Of a stretch of DNA of 10,691 nt, positions 1 through 6,411 are shown in pieces (the first letter of the stretch is position 1; each line of letters opens with the position of its first letter). Source of the stretch: Spirochaetales bacterium (GTDB lineage: Bacteria; Spirochaetota; Spirochaetia; Sphaerochaetales; Sphaerochaetaceae); contig JAAYQY010000036.1 of NCBI GenBank assembly GCA_012519125.1, positions 1-10,691 of the forward strand, in the 5' to 3' direction. The position numbers and the translations under genes are program-made. The notes beneath the pieces are model-generated. The model was not told where the DNA came from, made no database searches, and saw only the letters and a program-made list of their open reading frames with translations.

Positions 1-577
1 CAAGCCGTTCATCAAGTGCAAGCTTTGAGCACTGCTGAAGCAGCAGCCCTACCAGCGTAGCGGCATCCTCAGCCTTTTCCGAAATGGTAAGAGAGAAGGC
101 CAGGCTCATCAGATATGCAGCGTCTTGGGCCAGGGGAGAGGTAGTGAACAAAGCGCTCTCGAGATGGGAGAGTTGGCGCTGTCGTTTGGCAGGTTTTCCG
201 ATCAGAGCCAAGCCCATGACCAATGATCGTGAAAGGATGAGAGCAGATTCCGAAGTGGAGGCCTCATGCTCCAGGTTGGTCACCAGTTCTGGTGAGAGCT
301 CTGCATCCTCGCACTTCACATACCTGCGGTAACTGGCCTTCACATGGTCGGCCAGCAACGCTTTGTTGTCGAGCATGCTCAAGGCCAGCAGGACAGAGAG
401 ATCACTTGCCTCACTGCTCATGCCACACAGCTCATAGATGCTTTCGAGGGTATACACCTCTGTCAGGCCGTCAGGGGCAAGAAGCGAGAGCTCTTGTTCC
501 TCTCTTCCCTCGCTCTGGCTACCAAACCCATCACCGGTGAACCATCCCAGCAGTGCTGCATATGCTCTCTCTTCCAT
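1..577 (-). CDS. ADP-ribosylglycohydrolase-family (DraG-like) protein, 3' end outside window
   Basis: Reading leftward from ATG at 577-575, the frame stays open for 192 codons to the window edge, so the C-terminal part is missing. The N-terminus AALLGWFTGDGFGS (residues 7-20) matches the family opening GxxxGDAxG. Residues 51-69 (CGMSSEASDLSVLLALSML) sit where family members carry the metal-binding TDDT followed by a hydrophobic helix. Residues 109-125 (SESALILSRSLVMGLAL) align with the usual SNGALMR-AP-GL block, and 144-150 (FTTSPLA) with TH--P-A. Family enzymes remove ADP-ribose from modified proteins using two metal ions. Here TDDT reads SDLS and TH reads TT, so activity may be lost. A purine-rich GAGAGG precedes the start. 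It lies 60 bp downstream of the aldo/keto reductase in the same direction and may be co-transcribed. The family call is from pattern memory; function is uncertain. Confidence 0.7.
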   Translation of the reverse strand, partial: MEERAYAALLGWFTGDGFGSQSEGREEQELSLLAPDGLTEVYTLESIYELCGMSSEASDLSVLLALSMLDNKALLADHVKASYRRYVKCEDAELSPELVTNLEHEASTSESALILSRSLVMGLALIGKPAKRQRQLSHLESALFTTSPLAQDAAYLMSLAFSLTISEKAEDAATLVGLLLQQCSKLALDERL

Positions 578-614
578 GTTGTCCCTCTCTGTCTGCACAA
601 TATCCGAACCAAGG

Positions 615-633
615 AAAAAAGACGAGGCCTTTT
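615..633 (-). terminator. weak terminator-like hairpin between two minus-strand genes
   Basis: On the minus strand AAAAGGC, a CTC loop and GTCTTTT can form a 7-bp stem with one G-U pair, running into a six-U tract that partly belongs to the stem. It lies just after the aldo/keto reductase stop codon. The stem is A/U-rich and short, so it may only attenuate transcription into the next gene, or do nothing. Confidence 0.25.
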
Positions 634-637
634 AGGC

Positions 638-1768
638 TTAGCTTCGTGCTTCCTGAAGCTCAGATTGCACAAGCTTCAGGTCCTCGGGAATGTTGATGTG
701 CTGGGGGCAGAGCGGAACACACTGGCCGCACTCGGTGCAGGAGGTAGGTCTCTTGTCCTGCTCCTTCTCATGCTCCCACATCTGTTTCACCACTGCATAG
801 TTCTCGAACATCCTGAACTTGTTCCAGAGGGCGAAATTGCCAGGAATATCCACCCCAAAAGGACAGGGCCTGCAATACTTGCAACCTGTGCACCCGTTGC
901 CGACACGGCTTCGCATGACCGAGCCGATTTCTTCGAGTGTCTGCATCTCCTCTTGGGTAAGCGGGGTATGCTGTTCAAACGTCTGTAGGTTTTCCTGCAC
1001 CTGGTCGTAGGTGGACATACCGCTGAGAATGACCTTCACATTCGGATGGTCAGCCACCCACTTCAGGGCGTAGGCAGCGCTGCTGGTCTGTGTCCCAAGC
1101 ACTTTCAGCTTCTCCTCGAGGTCTGGGGGAAGAGTGGCAAGCGAGCCTCCCTTGATCGGCTCCATGACGATGACGGGAATGCCAAGCTTGGTGCACAGCT
1201 CATAGCCCTTGTCCCCAGCCTGCTCCTCGGTGTCGAGGTAGTTGTACTGGATCTGGCAGAAGTCCCAACGGCGGAAGGAGGCGATGTAGGCAAAGTCCTC
1301 ATAGGTGGAGTGGAAGGAGAATCCAAGGTGTTTGATCCTTCCTTGTTTCTGCTCTTCCTCCAGATAGGTGACAACCCCTAGGTCCACCATCTTCACAAAC
1401 GCTTTCTTGTCGATTGCATGAATCAGATAGAAGTCGATGTACTCATGGCCAAGCCTTGCAAGCTGTTCCTCGAAGAGTCGTTTGGCATCATCAAGGGAGT
1501 TGACCAGCCATTGCGGCAGTTTGGTGGCAAGCTGATAGGTTGAGCGCTGGTATTTCTTCAGGTACGCACCCAAGAACGGTTCGCTCTCCCCCCCATGGTA
1601 GGTATAGGCGGTATCATAATAGGTGACGCCCTTCTCATATGCCAGATCGAGCATCTTTTCTGCTTCTGCTTTGTCGATGCCCCCTTTTTCGTCGAGGGGA
1701 AGTCTCATGGCTCCGAAACCGAGCAGTGCTGTCTTTATCTTCAGGTTTTCAAACATTCGTTCTTCCAT
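638..1768 (-). CDS. aldo/keto reductase with C-terminal 2x[4Fe-4S] ferredoxin domain
   Basis: A 376-residue cytoplasmic oxidoreductase, the usual length for aldo/keto reductases carrying a ferredoxin-like tail. Residues 1-270 form the TIM-barrel, with the expected catalytic tetrad D52 and Y57 (YDTAYTY), K83 (ATKLP) and H117 (LIHAID). The C-terminal part has two cysteine groups: C293, C296, C299, C302-P and C344, C347, C350, C354-P, each suited to one [4Fe-4S] cluster. The family reduces or oxidises carbonyl compounds with a nicotinamide cofactor; the clusters imply an extra electron donor or acceptor, but the substrate is not known. The start at 1768 is favoured over the in-frame ATG four codons later because AGGAG lies 7 nt upstream. 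Transcribed divergently from the MFS gene; likely first gene of a unit with the ADP-ribosylglycohydrolase-like gene. Confidence 0.93.
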   Translation of the reverse strand: MEERMFENLKIKTALLGFGAMRLPLDEKGGIDKAEAEKMLDLAYEKGVTYYDTAYTYHGGESEPFLGAYLKKYQRSTYQLATKLPQWLVNSLDDAKRLFEEQLARLGHEYIDFYLIHAIDKKAFVKMVDLGVVTYLEEEQKQGRIKHLGFSFHSTYEDFAYIASFRRWDFCQIQYNYLDTEEQAGDKGYELCTKLGIPVIVMEPIKGGSLATLPPDLEEKLKVLGTQTSSAAYALKWVADHPNVKVILSGMSTYDQVQENLQTFEQHTPLTQEEMQTLEEIGSVMRSRVGNGCTGCKYCRPCPFGVDIPGNFALWNKFRMFENYAVVKQMWEHEKEQDKRPTSCTECGQCVPLCPQHINIPEDLKLVQSELQEARS

Positions 1769-1800
1769 CTGGGTGCTCCTGATTTAGTCTATTGCCTTGT

Positions 1801-1809
1801 ATTGTACCA
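1801..1809 (-). promoter_or_regulatory. extended -10 promoter for the aldo/keto reductase
   Basis: On the minus strand TGG precedes TACAAT (five of six bases match the sigma-70 -10 consensus), giving an extended -10 element. No -35 hexamer is recognisable at 16-18 bp. The predicted transcript start near 1794 would give a leader of about 26 nt containing the AGGAG ribosome-binding site. Confidence 0.4.
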
Positions 1810-1849
1810 TGATTTTCACAGGATTTCGCGGAAAAACCCATTTCTTGGC

Positions 1850-1878
1850 TTGTTCAGGGATTCTGATGCATGTATGCT
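1850..1878 (+). promoter_or_regulatory. candidate sigma-70 promoter for the MFS gene
   Basis: TTGTTC (1850-1855) and TATGCT (1873-1878) are separated by 17 bp. The match is moderate (three and four of six bases), but spacing is ideal and the predicted start near 1885 gives a short leader that contains the GGAGG site before the GTG start codon. It shares the divergent intergenic region with the aldo/keto reductase promoter. Confidence 0.35.
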
Positions 1879-1902
1879 TGATGAGGTTTGGGGAGGTTAG
1901 TC

Positions 1903-3117
1903 GTGGCTCTGAAACAGTATACCAGAAACATTGCGCTCTCCTATGCCTTCACCGTATGCATGAATCTCTCCTTCACCCACGGCATATGGATGATCTATCT
2001 TGCCAGTCGTGGTTTCTCCCTCATCCAGCTCGGTGCCCTTGAGGCCATCTTTCACATCACCAGTTTTCTGATGGAAGTCCCAACCGGCTCGGTGGCAGAC
2101 ATCTGGGGACGCAAGACAAGCAGACTTGCCGGACGAGTCTGTTATGCCCTGAGCTTGGTCCTTATGTATTGGGGGCCTACGTTTTGGCTGCAGATTCTCG
2201 CCTTTGTCCTCAGTGCCTTGGGGTACAACCTGGAGTCGGGGGCAGGGGATGCCCTGCTCTATGATTCCTTGCTTCTCGATGCCGATGAGAGTCGCTACCT
2301 CTCGGTGAAGGGTAGGGATGAACTGCTCTACAACATAGCTTCCATCATAGCGTTTCTCATCGGAGGATACCTTGCCAGCGTTGACTATCTGCTGGCCTTC
2401 GGACTTACCATTCTTTCCGGTCTCGTCGGCTTTGTCATAGCACTGTTTTTCAAGGAGCCTGTCATACACGAGGAGATACGAAAGGAGGAAAGGCCGAATC
2501 TGGCGAAGAGCATTGCCCAATCGTTGAAAAACCAGATGGTAGACAGCATGAAAGTCTTTGCTGCCACTCCTCGCATAGCCTTTCTGATCATCTTCAGCGA
2601 GTCCCTGTTCGCCTTCATGATCTGCCTTTTCTTCTATTTGCAGAACCATTGGACAAACCTTGGGTATACGACCGATGTGATCGGGATCATCTTCAGCCTG
2701 CATGCCTTGGTTGCAGCCCTCTTTTCGGTGAATGCGCATCGCATCGAACGAGCCATCGGGCAGAAAGGGATTCTTATCGTCTGCCCGATCCTGTTGCTGT
2801 TCACCCTCTGGACGGTAGCGCTCACCCCCTATTCCGCCCTCTTCTACATCCTCAATGGAAGTCTGGAGGGCCTTTTGGCGCCTACCATCTCAACCTATCT
2901 CAACCGCCTGATCCCTTCCCGGTTCAGGGCGACCATCCTCAGCTTCCAGAGTATGGCGTACAGTCTCTTCATGATCATGATCTTCCCCTTGGTCGGCCTG
3001 ATGGGTAGCCTGTACTCCCTACCGTTTGCATTCTCTCTCATGGCTTCTCTTGCAACCATCTTGGTTGTTCCCTATTTGGTGCTCATCACCCGAAACAAGA
3101 ATCGCAGAAAGCTCTGA
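1903..3117 (+). CDS. MFS transporter
   Basis: A 404-residue polytopic inner-membrane protein with about 12 predicted membrane segments. Residues 58-71 (EVPTGSVADIWGRK) are the MFS motif A loop between helices 2 and 3, in the E-P-T-G form seen in a large subfamily of uncharacterised and drug-efflux-like transporters. A charged central stretch (about residues 185-212, EIRKEERP and following) fits the loop between the two six-helix halves. I place the start at GTG 1903, because GGGAGG at 1891-1896 ends 6 nt before it; the TTG at 1888 would put that site inside the gene. The substrate cannot be read from sequence. The gene is followed 53 bp later by a PlsC-type acyltransferase on the same strand, so a lipid or lysolipid cargo is possible but is only inferred from the neighbour. 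Confidence 0.9.
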   Translation: MALKQYTRNIALSYAFTVCMNLSFTHGIWMIYLASRGFSLIQLGALEAIFHITSFLMEVPTGSVADIWGRKTSRLAGRVCYALSLVLMYWGPTFWLQILAFVLSALGYNLESGAGDALLYDSLLLDADESRYLSVKGRDELLYNIASIIAFLIGGYLASVDYLLAFGLTILSGLVGFVIALFFKEPVIHEEIRKEERPNLAKSIAQSLKNQMVDSMKVFAATPRIAFLIIFSESLFAFMICLFFYLQNHWTNLGYTTDVIGIIFSLHALVAALFSVNAHRIERAIGQKGILIVCPILLLFTLWTVALTPYSALFYILNGSLEGLLAPTISTYLNRLIPSRFRATILSFQSMAYSLFMIMIFPLVGLMGSLYSLPFAFSLMASLATILVVPYLVLITRNKNRRKL

Positions 3118-3135
3118 GCCTAGGGCTTGCACTTC

Positions 3136-3164
3136 TTGGCATGAGTTCACCCGTCTGCTATCAT
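3136..3164 (+). promoter_or_regulatory. promoter placing the transcript start at the plsC ATG
   Basis: TTGGCA (3136-3141) and TATCAT (3159-3164) are 17 bp apart, with TGC just before the -10 hexamer (extended -10). The expected transcript start, seven bases after the -10, is the A of the ATG at 3171. There is no proper Shine-Dalgarno before that ATG (only GGGG with a 2-nt gap). Together this predicts a leaderless mRNA. Confidence 0.5.
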
Positions 3165-3170
3165 GGGGCA

Positions 3171-3839
3171 ATGAAGATATCCGCGCGCATCATCAACAGT
3201 CTCCTCAGAACTTTTTTTCGTCTGTTTTTCCGCATTGACCGGAGCGAACTGGATAAGGTCCCTCACCAAGGTCCCCTTCTGATGATGGTCAACCATACCT
3301 CCAATCTGGAAGGCCCTATGCTCTATGCTTTTTTGCAGCCGCGCAAGTTGGTTGCCATGGCCAAGCAAGAGCTTTGGGACCACAAGTTCATGGCCTATCT
3401 GATGGATCTCTGGGGTTCTATTCCTGTCGACCGGCAGAACATGGGTCGCGCTACGATGGATGCCTGTTTCAAGGTGCTGGATGAGAAGCACATTCTTGCC
3501 ATCGCCCCTGAGGGGACGCGTAGTCATGACGGCAAGCTGCAGGAAGGAAAGGGTGGTATTGCCTTCATCGCCCATAAGAAAGACGTTCCCATGATTAGCG
3601 TTGCCGTGGTGGGTTTTACCGAGTTCAAGAAGAACATCAAGCGTCTCAGGCGAACGGTGATCACCGTCAGGGTAGGTGAGGTCTTTGAGATCGTACAGAA
3701 GGGCGGGCGCATTGATGCCGATACCCGCCAGGCCTTGGCCGATGAGATCATGCTCCGTCTGGCGGCTTTGATGCCTCCCTCTCTTCGTGGGCACTATGAA
3801 GACAAACCCATCGAATTCACTCTGACAAAGGAAGCATGA
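3171..3839 (+). CDS. plsC: 1-acyl-sn-glycerol-3-phosphate acyltransferase (PlsC-type) with HX4E motif
   Basis: A 222-residue lysophosphatidate acyltransferase-like protein, normal length for bacterial PlsC, acting at the inner face of the membrane in phosphatidic acid synthesis. The four family blocks are visible: NHTSNLE (41-47), GSIPVDR (82-88), PEGTRS (113-118) and a VPMISVAV block (139-146). The N-terminal 20 residues form an amphipathic or hydrophobic basic helix. Block I is unusual: the catalytic pair is His42 and Glu47 where almost all members have Asp. The effect on activity is unknown. I choose ATG 3171 because it suits the family N-terminus and a promoter-like element ends right before it; an ATG ten codons upstream (3141) has no ribosome-binding site and would overlap that promoter. 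Its last 23 bp overlap the end of the opposing acyltransferase gene. The gene symbol denotes family, not proven function. Confidence 0.88.
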   Translation: MKISARIINSLLRTFFRLFFRIDRSELDKVPHQGPLLMMVNHTSNLEGPMLYAFLQPRKLVAMAKQELWDHKFMAYLMDLWGSIPVDRQNMGRATMDACFKVLDEKHILAIAPEGTRSHDGKLQEGKGGIAFIAHKKDVPMISVAVVGFTEFKKNIKRLRRTVITVRVGEVFEIVQKGGRIDADTRQALADEIMLRLAALMPPSLRGHYEDKPIEFTLTKEA

Positions 3840-5034
3840 TCGATTCCAGCTCCTTGCTCGTCTTCTGAAGCACCTCATAGATTGTCCTGTCAATCCTTGT
3901 GAGTCGTTGTTTGCGACTCTGTGAGGCCTCAAGCAGAGCATTGACCCGTATCGGATCGCCGATCAGAAGATGGGCTCGCTTCCCTTTTGGGGTATAGCGT
4001 GTATTGATGGATCCACCCTCGACTCGGTTGAGCACATCCAGAAGGTTCAGCAACAGCTCTTTATGGCGGATCTGTTTTGCTTCTCCTTCTCCATACTCCC
4101 TGTCCAGGTACTCAAGAACATCAACCACTTGGCTGTATTTGAGAAAGGTTTGTGCTTCCTCTTTCCTCTTCTGTTCCTCCTTCTGGGGCCCAAAGAGTAT
4201 GTCTTGTCCTGCATAGCGCAAAGCAAAAAGCCTGTCGAGGGTCGTGTTGTTTGCCTCGTGCTCAAGGCCCGCCAACAGCTCTCCCTTTTCCAGCAACTGA
4301 GTGCAGAGAGCATCCCTTCGTTCTGCAAAAGATCGCTTCTTGCTGTCCACAAGACCGAAAGACTCTGCAACCACCGAAAGGGTGTAGTCGAAGGCTTCAT
4401 CAAGGGCTTGCTCTGCCTCCTTGCTTTTCAGCGTATGGGAGCTTTTTTGCTCCCAAAGAGAGAAGAGCTGTTCTCTCTGTACAGGATGAGCATAGCCGGT
4501 GGCAATGGGAAGGATGGTAACCTCCTGATTGCTCTCCAGTGCCCAGAGGGCAAAGGAAGCGAGTCCTGCTTGCAGCTTGGCACAGTGGAACATGTGATAC
4601 GTCACTTGGCCCTCTGGAGCAAGGCAGAGGGGAAACCTTCCCTCTCTCAACTCGCCTTTGAGCAGATCAATCCCCTCGCGATTGGAATAGCGGTTCTGCA
4701 CCGCCACAAACCCAAGGCGAGGAAAGAGAAAACGGGTCACCTTACCCGCCCAGTTCAGGACATCCCTGCCGTAGAGGAAGCGCAGATGGCTCGCTTTCAC
4801 CCCCACAAGGATGGCCGGAGCATCCTCTTTGGCAGTATGACGGAAGGCGATGATAAGGCGCTGCTTTCCTTGTTTGAAGGCATGCAACTCCTGGTCGAGA
4901 ATCTGCTTATGGTGAATATCCACCTGACTGATGCCCTCACCGAGGCGAAGGTACATAGGTCCTATCATACGCACCAATGCTCTCATGGCAGAGGAGTATT
5001 GGGGTTTGGGAAAGCACTGGTCCGATTGCTTCAC
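3817..5034 (-). CDS. second PlsC-like acyltransferase with long C-terminal extension
   Basis: A 405-residue protein. The N-terminal 200 residues hold a glycerolipid acyltransferase domain: AFRHTAKED (63-71) gives the catalytic His66 and Asp71 (HX4D), GFVAVQNR (108-115) matches block II, APEGQ (139-143) block III and LPIATGY (175-181) block IV. It is about 180 residues longer than ordinary PlsC; the extension is charged and probably helical (for example KEEQKRKEEAQ around 285-295) and I do not recognise a domain there. Similar long forms exist, annotated as 1-acyl-glycerol-3-phosphate acyltransferases, and the acyl acceptor is not known. The GTG start overlaps the TGA of the symporter gene (GTGA), with GGAG six nt upstream, so translation is probably coupled. 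The 3' end overlaps the convergent plsC gene by 23 bp. No predicted membrane helices of note. Confidence 0.85.
   Translation of the reverse strand: MKQSDQCFPKPQYSSAMRALVRMIGPMYLRLGEGISQVDIHHKQILDQELHAFKQGKQRLIIAFRHTAKEDAPAILVGVKASHLRFLYGRDVLNWAGKVTRFLFPRLGFVAVQNRYSNREGIDLLKGELREGRFPLCLAPEGQVTYHMFHCAKLQAGLASFALWALESNQEVTILPIATGYAHPVQREQLFSLWEQKSSHTLKSKEAEQALDEAFDYTLSVVAESFGLVDSKKRSFAERRDALCTQLLEKGELLAGLEHEANNTTLDRLFALRYAGQDILFGPQKEEQKRKEEAQTFLKYSQVVDVLEYLDREYGEGEAKQIRHKELLLNLLDVLNRVEGGSINTRYTPKGKRAHLLIGDPIRVNALLEASQSRKQRLTRIDRTIYEVLQKTSKELESIMLPLSE
4436..4455. repeat. intragenic perfect inverted repeat with a homopolymer loop
   Basis: TGGGAGC and its exact complement GCTCCCA flank six Ts (plus strand). 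The structure lies inside the long acyltransferase gene. Because the T tract is the loop and does not follow the stem, this does not fit an intrinsic terminator in either direction. Probably chance or a local mRNA structure. Confidence 0.4.
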
Positions 5035-6359
5035 GACTCACTCCGTTTGGAAAGAATGTCCTGATAGAACGCTTCATCGATGGGGTAAGCTCTGAGGATA
5101 ATGATGCCCACGACATACCAGATGAGGGGAAGCGGGCCGCAGAGCAACATGATACCGGTCTTTGCCAGGGGCCCGACGGCTTCGCTCTGGTAGCCGAAGA
5201 GAGCCAAGATCCACCCGTTGAGTGCCAAGGCAAAAGCCTGTCCCAGCTTGCTGGAGAAGGTCCACAGGCTTGAGAAGACGCCTTCTCTTCTCCCCTTTGC
5301 ATACAGGGTGACATCATATTCGACGATATCGGGAAGGATTGCATGCGGCATGACGTAGTGTGTGGACAAGCCGATGCCGGAAACGGCCATGATCGCCACC
5401 CCGAAAACCGGCCCCAGATGTTCTCCCAGCAGGCTGAAGAGCAAGACTCCCACACTCATGATGCCCATCCCTATCATATAGCATCGTTTCTTGCCTATAT
5501 GGTGGGAGATGCGAACCCAGATGGGAATGCACAGCAAACTGAAGGAGAGCAGAGCCACCAAGGCGAGCTGAAACAGTCCCTCGTTGCCGAAGATGTAGGT
5601 GAAGTAATAGACCAAGGCTCCCTGCACCATCGAAGTGCCGGTGATGAAGAACGTCCAAGGGAGGAGGGCTGTCAAAAAGACCTTCTCCTTGAGCACCTCA
5701 CCGAACGTGGTGAAGAATCCAGTCTGCACTTCTTGCTCTGGGTGAGCTGGCTCGGTGATTGCGAAGACTGTTGCCAAGGTTGAGAACAGCATCACCGCAC
5801 CCATGAAGGTTCCCATCATGGACCATCCCAGGGTGGCCGAGGAGAAGGATGCGACGATGGGCATGACCAAGGCCGCTCCGATGAAGGTTCCGACCACCGC
5901 AAAGCTCATCCGGTATCCAGTGAGAATTGTGCGCTGGTAGTAGTCTTCGGTGAGCTCAGGCAGCAGGGCTGCATACGGTATGTTCACCAGCGTATAGGCG
6001 GTGTTGAGCAAGCAGTAGAGAAATGTCAGGTACACGAACAGCAAGGCTTGGCTGGAGAGCTGTACCGGGGTGAAGATGAGCCCCATGCAGAAGAAGGAGA
6101 TGATCGATCCTACGAACATGTAGGGCCTGCGCCTCCCGAAGCGCGTACGGGTTCTGTCTGAGAGGTAGCCGGTAACCGGGTCAGTGACTGCATCCCAGAT
6201 CTTGCCGATCATCAGGGCAGTCCCGGCAAGTGCGGGCAGGAGGCCCACTACGTCGGTGAAGTAGAAGAGCAGGTAGAAACCGATGATGGTGAAGAAGAGA
6301 TTGCCGCCCAGATCGCCGATGCCGAATCCGAGCTTGGTGCGTAGGGTGAGTTTGTTGAT
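5031..6359 (-). CDS. GPH-family (MFS_2) sugar/cation symporter, apparent AUC start
   Basis: A 442-residue glycoside-pentoside-hexuronide:cation symporter-like inner-membrane protein with about 12 helices. The family signature spans residues 56-80: D56-AVTD60-P, then GYLSDRTRTRFGRRRP. Asp56 and Asp60 fall one residue from the helix-II cation-binding Asp55 and Asp59 of E. coli MelB, which supports the chosen N-terminus. The first canonical start in frame is GTG at 6248, but that would delete helix I. The homologous N-terminus (TKLGFGIGDLGGN, FYLLFYFTDVVG) extends upstream with no ATG, GTG or TTG before a stop. An ATC codon at 6359-6357 sits 6 nt behind a perfect AGGAGG, so I start there. It lies 52 bp after the serpin and overlaps the acyltransferase by 4 bp. 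The MFS_2 group also includes the animal lysophospholipid carrier MFSD2A; the substrate here is unknown. Confidence 0.85.
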   Translation of the reverse strand: MNKLTLRTKLGFGIGDLGGNLFFTIIGFYLLFYFTDVVGLLPALAGTALMIGKIWDAVTDPVTGYLSDRTRTRFGRRRPYMFVGSIISFFCMGLIFTPVQLSSQALLFVYLTFLYCLLNTAYTLVNIPYAALLPELTEDYYQRTILTGYRMSFAVVGTFIGAALVMPIVASFSSATLGWSMMGTFMGAVMLFSTLATVFAITEPAHPEQEVQTGFFTTFGEVLKEKVFLTALLPWTFFITGTSMVQGALVYYFTYIFGNEGLFQLALVALLSFSLLCIPIWVRISHHIGKKRCYMIGMGIMSVGVLLFSLLGEHLGPVFGVAIMAVSGIGLSTHYVMPHAILPDIVEYDVTLYAKGRREGVFSSLWTFSSKLGQAFALALNGWILALFGYQSEAVGPLAKTGIMLLCGPLPLIWYVVGIIILRAYPIDEAFYQDILSKRSES

Positions 6360-6365
6360 GGGGTG

Positions 6366-6371
6366 CCTCCT
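6366..6371 (-). promoter_or_regulatory. consensus Shine-Dalgarno AGGAGG that fixes the symporter start
   Basis: The minus strand reads AGGAGG, then the six bases CACCCC, then ATC AAC AAA. This is an ideal ribosome-binding site and spacing, but the codon in the start position is ATC. It is the main sequence evidence that translation begins at 6359 and not at the GTG 37 codons further on. Confidence 0.7.
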
Positions 6372-6411
6372 CAGAGTAGGGTGTGATGTTCAACTGCAAA
6401 TTGAGAAAAAC

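Noticed and set aside
344..988. 214-codon plus-strand frame across the gap between the two leftmost genes
   Set aside because: It runs antisense to the ferredoxin tail of the reductase and to the ADP-ribosylglycohydrolase-like gene; no ribosome-binding site or family pattern.
1897..2739. 280-codon minus-strand frame opposite the MFS gene
   Set aside because: The plus-strand frame encodes recognisable MFS helices and motif A; the antisense product resembles no family.
3118..3135. Terminator after the MFS gene
   Set aside because: Only a 4-bp AGCC/GGCT stem without a U tract.
4441..4450. A6 run (minus strand) as a programmed frameshift site
   Set aside because: In the reading frame the codons are CAA AAA AGC, which does not match the X-XXY-YYZ slippery pattern, and both neighbouring frames lack a meaningful product.
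4436..4455. Hairpin considered as an internal terminator
   Set aside because: The T tract forms the loop and does not follow the stem, and the element lies mid-gene.
3970..5064. Long open frame (364 codons) on the plus strand opposite the long acyltransferase
   Set aside because: The minus-strand frame has clear acyltransferase motifs, a Shine-Dalgarno and coupling to the upstream gene; the opposite translation shows no family pattern and is an antisense shadow.
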